Shown: positions 32,533 to 42,308 of the stretch, piece after piece | Position numbering within the stretch: the stretch's first letter is position 1 | How the letters are laid out: every line of letters begins with the position of its first letter | Origin: Selaginella moellendorffii | Lineage: Eukaryota; Streptophyta; Lycopodiopsida; Selaginellales; Selaginellaceae | DNA length: 53,490 nucleotides | Assembly (NCBI RefSeq): GCF_000143415.4 | Contig: NW_003314264.1 | Coordinates: 210,693 to 264,182 of the forward strand | Direction: 5' to 3' | Position numbers and translations under genes: made by a program | Notes under the pieces: generated by a model | What the model saw: only the letters and a program-made list of their open reading frames with translations | Databases searched by the model: none | What the model was told of the DNA's origin: nothing

Positions 32533-32935
32533 AAATATCAATTTGCAAAGTTGAGCAAGTGGCATATGTTGGGACCCGAAGGCGAGCGAAAGGTAAGCTA
32601 ATTAGCATGGGTTGGATAGGTCGACCAGGCGTAAGGCACTACGCCCGACTCCCCACAGGGATGTCGAATCCGTAGACGTATTCTATGGAGGTTGGGTTCG
32701 AGTCCCAAACCCCTAGTAAAGCAAGGCTGGGTTCAAGTCCCGACCCCATACTAGGGCGTGGTGAGGTGAGGAGTATAGGGACACCTATATTCCATTGTCA
32801 TGGGCTATTGGCCGGGGAGGCTAACTTAGGCACACCACTAAGTGGGGGGATGCCCCTGGAGACATGGTCAACAAGTCGTAGGATAAAATGAGATGTTCGA
32901 TGTGGGCATCGAACTTCTTCTATAGGTGGTAGAGT
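32533..32935 (+). other. 3' untranslated region, inner element
   Basis: No frame. It holds two sequences like RNA polymerase III B boxes (GGTTCGAGTCCC near 32696, GGTTCAAGTCCC near 32731) in tandem, but no tRNA fold around them. It ends in a purine-rich AGGTGGTAGAGT next to the LTR. Confidence 0.5.
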
Positions 32936-34093
32936 TGTAATGAACCGACTCCCCGAGATGTCGTAGGCTAAAGGATCCCCAAAAGCTTGACCGAAATGAC
33001 AAAGAGTTCATCGGATGGGACCAAGTCGAGGATCGTGTCCAAGACCGACTCTAGGACCGAGTTCGAGATAGAGTCCGGAATCGAGTCCGAGACCGACTCG
33101 GGGACCGAGTTCGAGTTTGAGTTCGAGACCGAGTTCGAGACGGAGTCCGAGATCCAAAATCGGGTCCGAGACCGAGTCCGATGTCGAGTCCGAGGTCGGG
33201 TCCAAGATCGGGTCCGAGATCGAGTCCGAGATCGAGTCCGAGACCGAATCCAAAGTCGGATCCGAAATCGGGTCCGAGATCGAGCTAGAGACTAAGTCCA
33301 AATACTAATACGGGTCAAGGGGTGAAAGCCCAAAGCGTGCGTCTCCCAGGGGGGGGGGGCTGCAGGGGGTTCCAAAAGTATAGTAGGGATAGTGAGGTCC
33401 AGGAACCAGTTTTGAAGGGACTCTCCAGTTGGGCTTCCAAACCGACTTGAGGTTGAGGCTGGGACCGAGGGGCCTTGGGTGGGAGTAAGCATGGACTTGG
33501 CTGGTGCCGGAGGGGCCATCCAAGGAAGTGCTCAAGAGCAGCTCCCACTCCCGAAAGGGAAACCGACTGCGGTGCTCCCGGCTCAGGTGGAGTGGTGCCC
33601 CACTTGAGTACCTTGTGGCTCATTGGTCCTCGCCCTTCCGGGGGCTTGGGCCTTCCCTTCAGGATGGAACAGGGGGGGCAGAGGTACCCATACCGGGCCG
33701 TTAGGCCACGGTGTTTCGCCCCGACGTCCCGAAGCAAGTGCTACACCCAAGGCTTGGGATTTAGAGGGTCCCATGATCAAGTCTTGTGGTACCAAGGGGT
33801 GTTAGGAATCTGGAGGCTTGGTGTGCTTGGCTGCTTGTGCCTGCGGGGAGTGTAGCCGAACCTTAAGTTCAGTCTAACCCGGGGAGGGGGATTGGGAGAG
33901 ATTTGGGAATCCGTAGATGGATGGCTAACACTCCGTTGCTCGTGCAGTGCATAGCTGAAACCAAGTAGGACCAAATAGGAGCTGGTACCATAGGCGAGAA
34001 CCTTGGCGAGGGAACTTAGCACAAGCCAAGGCAGAGTTGGTCGGATAGACGAGTTAAGCTGGCAAATTGGAAAGGAAAAATTTGTGCCCTACA
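32936..34093 (+). repeat. 3' LTR, inner family B element
   Basis: 1158 bp, TGTAATGAACCGAC to GTGCCCTACA. It is collinear with the 5' LTR, including the minisatellite at 33007-33292 and the G run near 33350. Confidence 0.9.
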
Positions 34094-34814
34094 GTATCCT
34101 CTTTGCCATAAACCCATTGACATACTCCTGAATGGTTTCGGTCTGCTTCAACCTACTCAGCTCGTCCCTTAGATGCAGAGTAGCATTTGGAGGAACGTAA
34201 GTTGCGCGGATCCTCGCCTTCATCATTTCCCAAGTGGCCACCGGTCCTTTGTTGGCCTCTGTCGTTCTCCACCAAGACTTGGCATTATCTACCAAGTATG
34301 GTTTTGCACATGGGACCTTCTCCGAGCTCGGTAATCGCAATGCTCGGAAGTAGTCCTCCATATCGTAAAACCAATCCTCCACCACCTTATAGTCGTTCAC
34401 TCCCTTGAAGACCGGTGGGGGCTTTGGCTTGTACTTGGGAACTGCCTGAGGGACTGATTCCACTTCGGTCTGTTCGACCTTGTCTGGTTTTGCCTCAGTC
34501 CCTGCCAAAGGGTCCGCACCTTCTGCGCTGCCAGCATCTGCAGTCTTTCGCTTTTTCTTCCGCTTCTCATCACGCTTTAGCTTGCGTACGAGAGTCTCCA
34601 GCAGGGCATTGGTCTGCGCCAATTGTCCTTCTAGAATGTCCAATCGAGCCTTGGACGACCGAACCTCACCACCAGACTCCTGTTTGGAAGTTGCCTCATT
34701 GGAGTCCTCCTCATGCAAGGATTCCTCATCCATTGCCTCCTGTTCGACCGGAGGCTCCAGCTCTGGAGGAGGTTCTGTCTCCGCCTGGGTTTGCTTACGT
34801 CCTGCCCTTGCCAT
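34094..34814 (-). pseudogene. Gag N-terminal part, outer element
   Basis: MARAGRKQTQAE starts at 34814. An acidic N-terminus, a coiled-coil-like stretch (LDILEGQLAQTNALLETL), a basic KRDEKRKKKRK patch and the retrotransposon gag core (DWFYDMEDYFRAL to RLKQTETIQEYVNGFMAKR) follow. The frame is cut at 34093 by the inner element and continues at 26763 on the same strand. Confidence 0.85.
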
Positions 34815-34857
34815 CTCCCAGCAATCCGCCTCTATCCTTCACTAGAACTGAGGAAGA

Positions 34858-34873
34858 GGCTCCGATACCAAAT
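34858..34873 (-). promoter_or_regulatory. Primer-binding site, outer element
   Basis: Minus strand ATTTGGTATCGGAGCC directly follows the 5' LTR end. It is close to the plant initiator-Met primer sequence. Confidence 0.75.
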
Positions 34874-35957
34874 TGTAAACCACAAATTTTTCCTTTCCAA
34901 TTTGCCAGCTTACCTCGTCTATCCGACTAACTCTGCCTTGGCTTGTGCTAAGTTCCCTCGCCAAGGTTCCCGCCTATGGTACCAGCTCCTACTTGGTCCT
35001 ACTTGGTTTCAGCTACTCACTACACAAGCAACGGAGTGTTAGCCATCCATCTACGGATTCCCAAATCTCTCCCAATCCCCCTCCCCGGGTTAGACTGAAC
35101 TTAAGGTTCGGCTACACTCCCCACAGGCACAAGCAGCCAAGCATACCAAGCCTCCAGATTCCTAACACCCCTTGGTACCACAAGACTTGATCATGGGACC
35201 CTCTAAATCCCAAGTCTTGGGTGCAGCACTTGCTTTGGGACGTCGGGGCGAAACACCGTGGCCTAACGACCCGGTATGGGTACCTCTACCCCCCCCCCAC
35301 TTCCATCCCGAAGGGAAGGCCCAAGCCCCTAGGAAGGGTGAGGACCAATGAGCCACAAGGTACTCAAGTGGGGCACCACTTCACATGAGCCGGGAGCACC
35401 GCAGTCGGTTTCCCTTTCGGGAATGGGAGCTGCTCTTGAGCACTTCCTTGGGTGGCCCCTATGGCACCACTCAAGCCCATGCTCACTCCCACCCAAGGCC
35501 CCTTGGCCCCAGTCTCAACCTCTTGCACCCCTTGCAGCCCCCCCCCCCCCCCCCCCTGGGAGACGCACACTTTGGGCTTTCACCCCTTGACCCGTATTAG
35601 TATTTGGACTTGGTCTCTGGCTCGATCTCGGACCCGATTTCGGATCCAACTTCAGATTCGGTCTCGGACTCGATCTCGGACCCAATCTCAGACCTGACCT
35701 CAGACTCGACCTCGGACTCAGTCTCGGACCCGATTTCGGATCTCAGACTCCGTCTCGAACTTGGTCTCGAACTCGGACTCAAACTCGGTCCCTGAGTCAG
35801 TCTCGGACTCGATTCCGGACTCTATCTCGAACTCGGTCCTAGAGTCGGTCTTGGACTCGATCTTCGACTTGGTCCCATCCGATGAACTCTTTGTCATTTT
35901 GGTCATGCGTTTGGGGTTCCTTTAGCCTACGACACCTCGGCGAGTTGGTTCCTTACA
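34874..35957 (-). repeat. 5' LTR of outer family B element, promoter block deleted
   Basis: 1084 bp. Compared with the other LTR it lacks about 83 bases between AGTCTCAACCTC and the C run, including the TACTATACTTTTGG block that may be the core promoter. The minisatellite is at about 35610-35875. Confidence 0.88.
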
Positions 35958-35962
35958 CCCTT

Positions 35963-38221
35963 CCCCAATCTCAATGGAGAGGTATAATGGATGAGGGATG
36001 CTTTTCAAGTTAGGGCCACGTTTTTCTCATCTCGTCATCTTCGAAGGGTGCAAGAATGTGCAGAAACCATGTTAAGACAGTCGGGTGAGGATACGGTCCT
36101 AGGTCACGCACTAAAACAGGCTATGGATGTCTTGTATTTTGAGATGGAGACTCGGCCAGATGATTTTCCCAAGATGGTCTTGGAAGAACAAGCCATCCAG
36201 CCTAAGCAGCCTATGGAAGAAATGCAGGAGGGGGATGAGGAGCCAGAGAAAGATAATGAGCAGGAAGAGCAGAAGGACGAAGAGGAGGACAAAGAAGAGG
36301 AGGACGAAGAAGAGGAGGACGAAGAGGACTTGGATGGTCCTCACAATGGTGACGATCACAATAACGACGACGACGATGATGACGACGATGGCCAGCCTGA
36401 GGTGGCCAAAGAGCAGCTGAGGAAGGTCATACAAGACAAACAATCAGGTAAATAATAGTACATCCATTCCTAACCTTTTACCATTTCTAACATTGTCCAT
36501 GTAGGTCGCAGAGTAAATGGTAAGTAGAGATTATTCAGTTGAATTAAGATACAAACTCTAGCCTTTAGTGATGAGGAAGGATAGTGCCAAGCAAGGGTCG
36601 AAACGTATGTCCAATCCTTCAGAATCAGCAGTGCGCCCAAGTGATATCAGTCCTAGTTCCTCAATAGCAGTTGATGGTAAATACAGTATAGTCGATTCAA
36701 TGTGCTAATGAGTTTGTTTTTAGTAGCCAGTAGGGAGGATACCATCTCAATCGAAGGGAGATATTTGGACATGCATATGGATCCGCTAGTGGACTCTACT
36801 TGCCTGCAAGAGTCATTAGAGCTGGTGGAGGCTACTATCTATATCAACGCCAAGCAAGCTGACCACGCTCCACTCGATGCTGCCCATACCACTGAGTCAA
36901 TCTTGTCCACGTATCCAACTGACGGTGACCAGGTGCCATTGGACCCGCATGAGGCCGCCCCAGCCGCCGAGCCGGTCGTATCCTCATTTCCAACGGACTC
37001 AACGTGTGCCCAATCGTCTGACTATGCGCCGTTGGAACCTCCCTACACCGCCCCTGCTGCCTGTTCGGTCATGTCCACTTTGCCAACGGAGGCACCAGTT
37101 GAAATGGCGTGTGATCACATGCCATCGGAACCACCCCATGCCACTGTTGAGCCAGTTGTACTAGAGTCTACAGCTGAAATGGCATGTGCTCACACGCCAT
37201 CGGATGTGATTGACCCCACATTGCAGAGGAGAGTATTTCCGCCCTTCACGTTTCCTCGACCAAAACCCTCTCAACGACCATCAGGAGCACCATTCGCTAA
37301 TATTGTAGATGGTAAAATTGACTTGTACCATTTTTTATGCTGACGCATTTCATTTCAGAGTCACGGCGAAGGTACTGTATCGTTTTTGATCTGAACGGTG
37401 TCCTTTTCTCCCATGAGCGTGGCTCGTCCTCGAATGTCACTACACCCTCCAAAGCCTGCGGTCGCAAGTTGGTCAAAAGAGACAGATTCACATTAATCAC
37501 ACGGGAGAAACTGCGGGATCTAATAATGACCATGCGACACTTAAAACAGAGGGCCGGGTTCAATTTTCAATTGGGAGTTTGGACATCCATGATGTGCCAC
37601 AATGCATTAACGTTGCTACAGATGATGCACGATCAGACGCGAGTAATATTACCATTTGACTTTCTCCTAATGTAGGAGGATTGCTTGACTATGGTCCATG
37701 TGAGGGGTAGCAAGCCCATCTTCGTCAAGCCAGAGGCTGTAGTGATGAACCGGACTGCTAGGTCAAGTGAAATCCTCATCATCGATGACTCACCGATTAA
37801 AACTGCAGCAAACACGCACACATATGCAGTGCACCCCATCTCTTGTAGTATGGAAACTAGGGAGAAGAAACCATATGTTCTGGGGGACCTTGCAAAACGG
37901 CTTGGAGCGATGGTGATAGAGAACCGGCCAGTCCAGAAGGTGGCTGCAGAAATCAACCAAATGGCAGATGGAATGGTATATCAGAAGCCATTTGATCAGA
38001 CAGACACCAGTCATCATTTATGGCATGTATATTGTCTAGCCAAGCACTATCCGCATCTCCATAATCTGCTCAACCGGATGGGTTCTTCGACCACTGAACA
38101 TGAGCGTGGACGTATTAGAGAAGAGATAGCATTACTATTGGGTTTAAATCCTGATAGTGTGGAGAGTGATGAAATTCCAAGATTATTGTATAGGCGTTGG
38201 AGGCAAAAAATAACAGTCTGA
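35963..38221 (+). pseudogene. HAD/FCP1-like C-terminal part of the ParB-HAD gene
   Basis: Removing the retrotransposon and one CCCTT joins DSYGGLPF to PNLNGEV in frame. A TAA (35985-35987) stands where CAA would read EVQWMRDAF. Exons are 35963-36447, 36505-36519 (a 15-nt microexon), 36569-36676, 36724-37311, 37359-37642 and 37676-38221. Introns are 57, 49, 47, 47 and 33 nt, mostly phase 1. An acidic Glu/Asp tract is at 36226-36396, then a Pro/Thr-rich linker. The HAD domain has motif I VFDLNGVL (37380-37402), GVWTS, and motif IV ILIIDDSP (37771-37794), as in FCP1/NLI-interacting-factor phosphatases. Motif I is D-L-N instead of D-x-D, so the usual acid/base Asp is Asn and phosphatase activity is doubtful. 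Two palindromes are coding (EMACDHMPS, EMACAHTPS). The 33-nt intron is unusually small. Confidence 0.72.
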
Positions 38222-38639
38222 GATGGCATGTATTTATTTTAAAATGTAACTTATTATGGCATGGGGTTCCATGCCATTGTATTAATATTAAAAGACAATT
38301 CTTTGAGAGGATTTGCATTATACTAGAAGTGTTACAACATGTTATTGGAAGTCTACGAAGTTGTTTTATTAATAAGGGGAAAGTAAAGATTGAATGGGGA
38401 CTTGGGCTCCACCTAGACTTAGAGCAACTGAGCCAATATTAAAAAGATGGAAAGAAATTGGATGACGATGACAAGGAGAAGAGAGAGGTGAAGCAGTGGC
38501 AGGGGGAGGAGAAGTGATTGAGTAGACATTTCCTTGTTTAAAATAAAATGGCATGTGCCTCAATGCAGTTGAATTTTGTTATATTTATATATTATATAAA
38601 GGTTTGGAAACCTTATTTTACAAGTGGGATAATGACAAT
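38222..38639. other. Right subterminal region of the giant element
   Basis: AT-rich sequence between the ParB-HAD stop and the right TIR. It holds palindromes at 38256-38277 and 38548-38569 and a half copy at 38223-38231. No gene is seen. Confidence 0.55.
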
Positions 38640-38663
38640 TCCCACTTTAACGAAATAGAGCTT
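38640..38663 (-). repeat. Right terminal inverted repeat
   Basis: Reverse complement of the left TIR with one mismatch in the outermost two bases. It is followed by the target duplication CGATC at 38664-38668 and then by LINE sequence. Just inside it, AAGTGGGA and TTCCCACTT form a small extra hairpin. Confidence 0.88.
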
Positions 38664-38668
38664 CGATC

Positions 38669-39372
38669 CAGGAAAAATCAAAGGTAACCTCTTGGCTCGT
38701 GGCGACGAATGGGCTACCAGTGGGCCAGCGGTTTCAAGCGGAGAATGCTTGCAGGTGTTCGAAATGCGGGGAATTGGAGACGGTCACACACCTCCTCTGG
38801 GATTGTGACGTGGCCAAGGAGACGTGGCAGCAGGTAGCAAAAGCGACGAGGGAACTAGGAGACAAGCAAGACTTCAAAATTCGAGAAGGGGATGTCACCC
38901 AATGGTTTCCAGAGGCAAGGGGACCATGCACAGAAGCAGCTTGGCGGAAGATCGGGTGTTGGGGACACACAGGATGGGGCACCCGAGTTAGGTGGGATGC
39001 AGTAGGAGCCAAAGTTGGGACCACAGTGTGGGAGGCCCTTGGACGGGCGAGATGGGAGGTATGGCGGGCTTCTAGGGTACAAGCACTTTAGGAGGCTCGG
39101 AACCGCAACCACTTCGAAGGGTAGTGCGCTTGGATTTCAGCAATCATGGTGAATTGGTGGAGGCTCACACTGGCTGCTATCCGCTTGAGGGATACGCTGC
39201 TCCAGGAGCATAGGAAAAATAGGGAGGCACTCACAGCTTGGCGACGACTATGGACTCCGTGCTATGGAATTGAACACAAGGGGGAGGTCAAGTGGAAATG
39301 GAGACCTTTGGACATGGTAACAAAGGAGGCTCGACATGGCGATCTGGCACTGGATGCACTGCAGAGGCGATG
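38669..39372 (+). pseudogene. LINE ORF2 C-terminus with zinc-binding domain
   Basis: Continues the LINE frame interrupted at 4948 (WKLPI then QEKSKVTSWLVATNGLP). The next stretch is the zf-RVT motif of plant LINEs: C-R-C-S-K-C, then ELETVTHLLWDC, then W. The frame stops at TAG 39089-39091 and again at 39122, but related sequence runs on to RLWTPCYGI and ends at TGA near 39371. No poly-A tail or target duplication is obvious at its right end. The family is inferred from the Cys-His pattern and its distance from the end. Confidence 0.72.
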
Positions 39373-40439
39373 ACCACAGCAGCCACGATTGGAGGGCAGC
39401 AGTCACTATTAGGTGGAGAATTGCAGGATAGTGTAGTTGAGTGAACAGCGCTAAGGGATTCTTGTTTTTGAATCAGTCCCTAAGGGACTTGGAGAAATGT
39501 ACATACATGTTGCATCAACACTCCATGGCAAAGGGCAAAATCCTAAACCTAGAGATATGTCCTTTTAGGGGTGGAGACATAACATATCAACAACTAGCTC
39601 GCTAAAGAAAATGCAAAGCTTCACAGTGATATTCACATTTTGAAGGCAAAGCAGCCCATAGTAATGGAAGATGACAATGAAAGTGAACACGATGAGGAGA
39701 ATGACAATGATGAAGAGTTCCATTAGTGACTCAAAAAATTCAAGGTTGAACTTGCAGGAAATTCAGCGCCAACAAAGCCAACCAACACAATGGAGCAGTA
39801 GGAACCTTGAGATGAAACTCCGTTTAGTCATGGGAGAGTGAAGCACAGCAGATTAAACATACATTTAAGCATTTTCTTGATAGTTAGGATTATGACCTTG
39901 ACATTCATGGTTATGATCTTGATAATTAGGACTCATGAAGAAGTGGTGGTTGCCACCATGTAGGAGTAGTTGAGGGGGAGAGTTAGCACTTGACCCTTAT
40001 CCTTATCTCTATTGTATTTTAGTTTATCACTAATGCACATCCATTTACTTAAGACTCAGAGTATTCTAGTGATGTTAAGCCTATCCTTACTCATGACCAC
40101 TTGCATGAGCCTTGTTGGGGATTGAAGGTCTCATATTAGTTTCTAATTAACTAATGTGTTTAGTAGCTTATTCCAAGGCAAGAATTAATGTGCCAATGCA
40201 AAATAATAACATCGAAAGCCCTCTATTGTTCTACAACCATAGTAGCAGACCTATGTAGCTAGTCACAATCACAAGCCTAACTACACCAGAATTCTTCTAG
40301 TTTTCACTGATGGTAACTTTAGGTGTCTAAAGTGGGACCAAACACATGGAGCACTTGAATTGAGTGCAAGATTGGTATAGGATTAGACACATAGAGCATT
40401 TAAACCAAGTGCAAGGTCAGTGTGGTCGTGAGAACACAC
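39373..40439. other. Unassigned decayed sequence
   Basis: About 1.1 kb with no intact gene. A short open stretch at 39590-39723 would encode KLHSDIHILKAKQPI and an acidic Asp/Glu/Asn run. TTGAGGGGGAGAGT at 39972-39985 resembles a retroelement polypurine tract, possibly followed by an LTR start, but no matching partner was found. Confidence 0.4.
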
Positions 40440-40914
40440 ATGGGGGGGCTAGCAAGTACCTCAATGTAAGCTTTTAAATTTCAATTTATCCCACCCTCTT
40501 GATACCCTACCCCTCGGGTTGAGCCTAGTTAGAGCAAATTAGATTTGCCAGATATCGATTAACATATGGTGTGATTCCCTTAGCTAACAAAAAGAGTCAA
40601 ATCTAAAACCCCTTTAATACCAAATATAAGCTCCTAAATTTAGACTTCTTAGGAAGTCACCCAACTTAGTATTACTCAAATCCAAGGATATTTAACCCCA
40701 AGTATCCAAAACCTTTAACCAATTGAAAAAGGGAGTGCACTCTTATTCATAGGTTCCTTCTATATTTGAACCTTTATAAATCATCTCTTAATTTATTTTT
40801 TTTGGTTGCTTATATTCAAGTTAGGATAAGGACCTACAAAGGTTGTGAGTGAGACTCCTTCAAGTGGTAAAGGGCGTGATTAAGTGACTAAAGTAGAATG
40901 GAAACTTTAGTTGC
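40440..40914 (-). mobile_element. Family C LTR and leader fragment
   Basis: The reverse complement matches 27930-28317 but in the natural order: LTR end (GGAGCTTATA), primer-site-like TTTGGTATTAAAG, then leader with GGCTAAGGGAATC equivalents. This reveals the parent of the chimeric leader in the inner element. Strongly AT-shifted by decay. Confidence 0.6.
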
Positions 40915-42308
40915 TTACACCATATACTTGTCCAACGGAAAGTTAACACCTAACGTACAACATAAACTATCACAGATAAGTACGGATAAAATGACTACTT
41001 AAATTCAATCATATAGAAATAAGCCTTATTTATATGTATAGCTAATAGCTCTAAGTATAACCAAAGAGGCTAGCTAAGCATGATCAACATTCAGATCAAA
41101 TTAAAGTGAAGACTATAAGATAGACTTGTATAAGTACACAACCTCCTAATAAACAAGACTAATATCTCAATAGTAAAAACTAAGTTTGATATCATCATCC
41201 TTAGCCAAGGCATAAAGCTAAAAAAGACTAATTCAAGATCAGTGAGAGCTCATTACTCTCATAGAGTTTAACGAAATACAAGATGCAACTTACCACCAAG
41301 TATAATGTTATAATAGAAAAGTATAAGGGTCACCTTTTTAAAAAAGCACTATAGCCACTTTTCTATGCTAAATCTAAACTCTATTCAACCTAATTTCCTT
41401 AGCCCTAAAAGTCAATATTCTTTTTTAGGCCACATTATATAAATTATGTACTAAAGTCTAAACTAACTAAAGTCAACTCTATCTCCTTCACTAGTTTGTA
41501 ATGGCTTTTGAAAACAAAATTGTTTCCAAGCAAAATGATTAGCAAAAGAGCCATTGAAAAAGCTTAAGGAAACTATGGAAAATTTTTCATCCTAGAGAAA
41601 GAATAACTCTCAGTTTAAAATTACAAATTTCTAAGACTCAACCAACTTCCTTCTACTTACAACTTCATATAAGTTCATCCTAACACAAATTTTTATGACT
41701 TAAAAATATGCTTAAGTATGTAACATTATGCCTATATTTTTTATATCCAACATCGGCTAATGAATACCTAAATTTTGATCATGAAGAATATATCTTCAGA
41801 TGTCTATATATCTTTAGATGCCAACTCAAAGTGTAACTTTAAGTTACCAATATGCCTCAATCACAAGCCAAGCACAAACTTGTGCAAATGGTATATTTTA
41901 AATCCATCTTGTGAGCCCAAATGAAAGCTCATATAATATAATATGAAAAGGTAACTAAAATCCATACCCAAGGCAAAGCTATAACAACTAAATGTCTACC
42001 CATTCAGATCATTATTTTCATCTCTACATATGTAATATGACTAGTTTCCCAATTTCATTGAATAATCTTCTGATACCAAATATAGCACATGAATTTCACC
42101 CTTTATCTTATTGTGATTTACTATAGGATAACTATGGAGTGCAATGTAACAATTGGACATGTGGGCTAAAAATAATGGACCAAAACCTAAGTTCTAGGGC
42201 CTTGGGCCATTGACTGAAGGGACAGAACCAAACTTCCAAGTTACAACCAAGGAGGGAAGGAATTGAAGTGCAAAACAACTCTTGAGCATATAACCCAAGG
42301 AGTGAAGA
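40915..42308 (-). mobile_element. LARD-family fragment, minus orientation
   Basis: 40915-42080 follows the LARD interior (22515-24910) with large deletions. 42085-42308 follows the inner-boundary end of its LTR, then stops at the next element. GC-poor compared with the intact copy through C-to-T decay. Confidence 0.7.

Larger units (their letters stand above)
26764..34093 (+). mobile_element. Inner Ty3/gypsy element, family B
   Basis: Inserted into gag of the outer element, with flanks GTATT (26759-26763) and GTATC (34094-34098). An uninterrupted relative shows GTATC is original, so one base has changed. LTRs are at 26764-27917 and 32936-34093. It lacks about the first 190 gag codons but keeps protease, RT, RNase H, integrase and chromodomain, all with defects. 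Confidence 0.9.
16074..35957 (-). mobile_element. Outer Ty3/gypsy element, family B, with two nested insertions
   Basis: LTRs at 16074-17249 and 34874-35957 start TG and end CA. CCCTT at 16069-16073 and 35958-35962 is the target duplication. The primer site next to the right LTR and the purine-rich tract next to the left LTR show minus orientation. The body is gag-pol cut by a LARD (18835-26076) and by another family B copy (26764-34093). Pol lacks the end of RNase H, all of integrase and the chromodomain, so this copy is an internal-deletion derivative. Confidence 0.9.
5174..38569. repeat. Dispersed 22-nt palindrome family (at least 25 copies)
   Basis: Consensus halves are ATGGCRTGNGG and CCNCAYGCCAT. 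Copies by eye: 5580, 6179, 6340, 6486, 7827, 7884, 9487, 9557, 9727, 9825, 10437, 10512, 11362, 11441, 12842, 12919, 12979, 14255, 15644, 15785, 15976, 37104, 37179, 38256 and 38548 (starts), plus diverged copies at 5174, 5489 and 6099. All lie inside the giant element and outside its nested retroelements. R/Y variation at two mirrored positions looks like CpG decay from CGTG and CACG. Copies sit in introns, exons, spacers and hairpin tips. Confidence 0.9.
4949..38663. mobile_element. Giant TIR DNA transposon with nested retroelements
   Basis: Ends are inverted repeats: 4951-4972 is identical to the reverse complement of 38640-38661 (starts GCTCTATTTCGTTAAAGTGG). They are preceded by AT on the left and AA, read inward, on the right. 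Both flanks carry CGATC (4944-4948, 38664-38668). The outside sequences are two halves of one LINE reading frame that joins in phase across a single CGATC, an internal empty-site proof of insertion. Total span is 33,715 bp. Subtracting the retrotransposon at 16074-35957 and its extra CCCTT leaves about 13.8 kb. It carries a small gene, a transposase-like gene, a ParB-HAD gene and at least 25 copies of a 22-nt palindrome. I cannot place it in a named superfamily. Confidence 0.85.

Noticed and set aside
5174-38569. CRISPR-like array from regularly similar 22-nt repeats
   Set aside because: Spacing is irregular, the repeats are palindromic and spread over kilobases and through introns, in a eukaryotic context.
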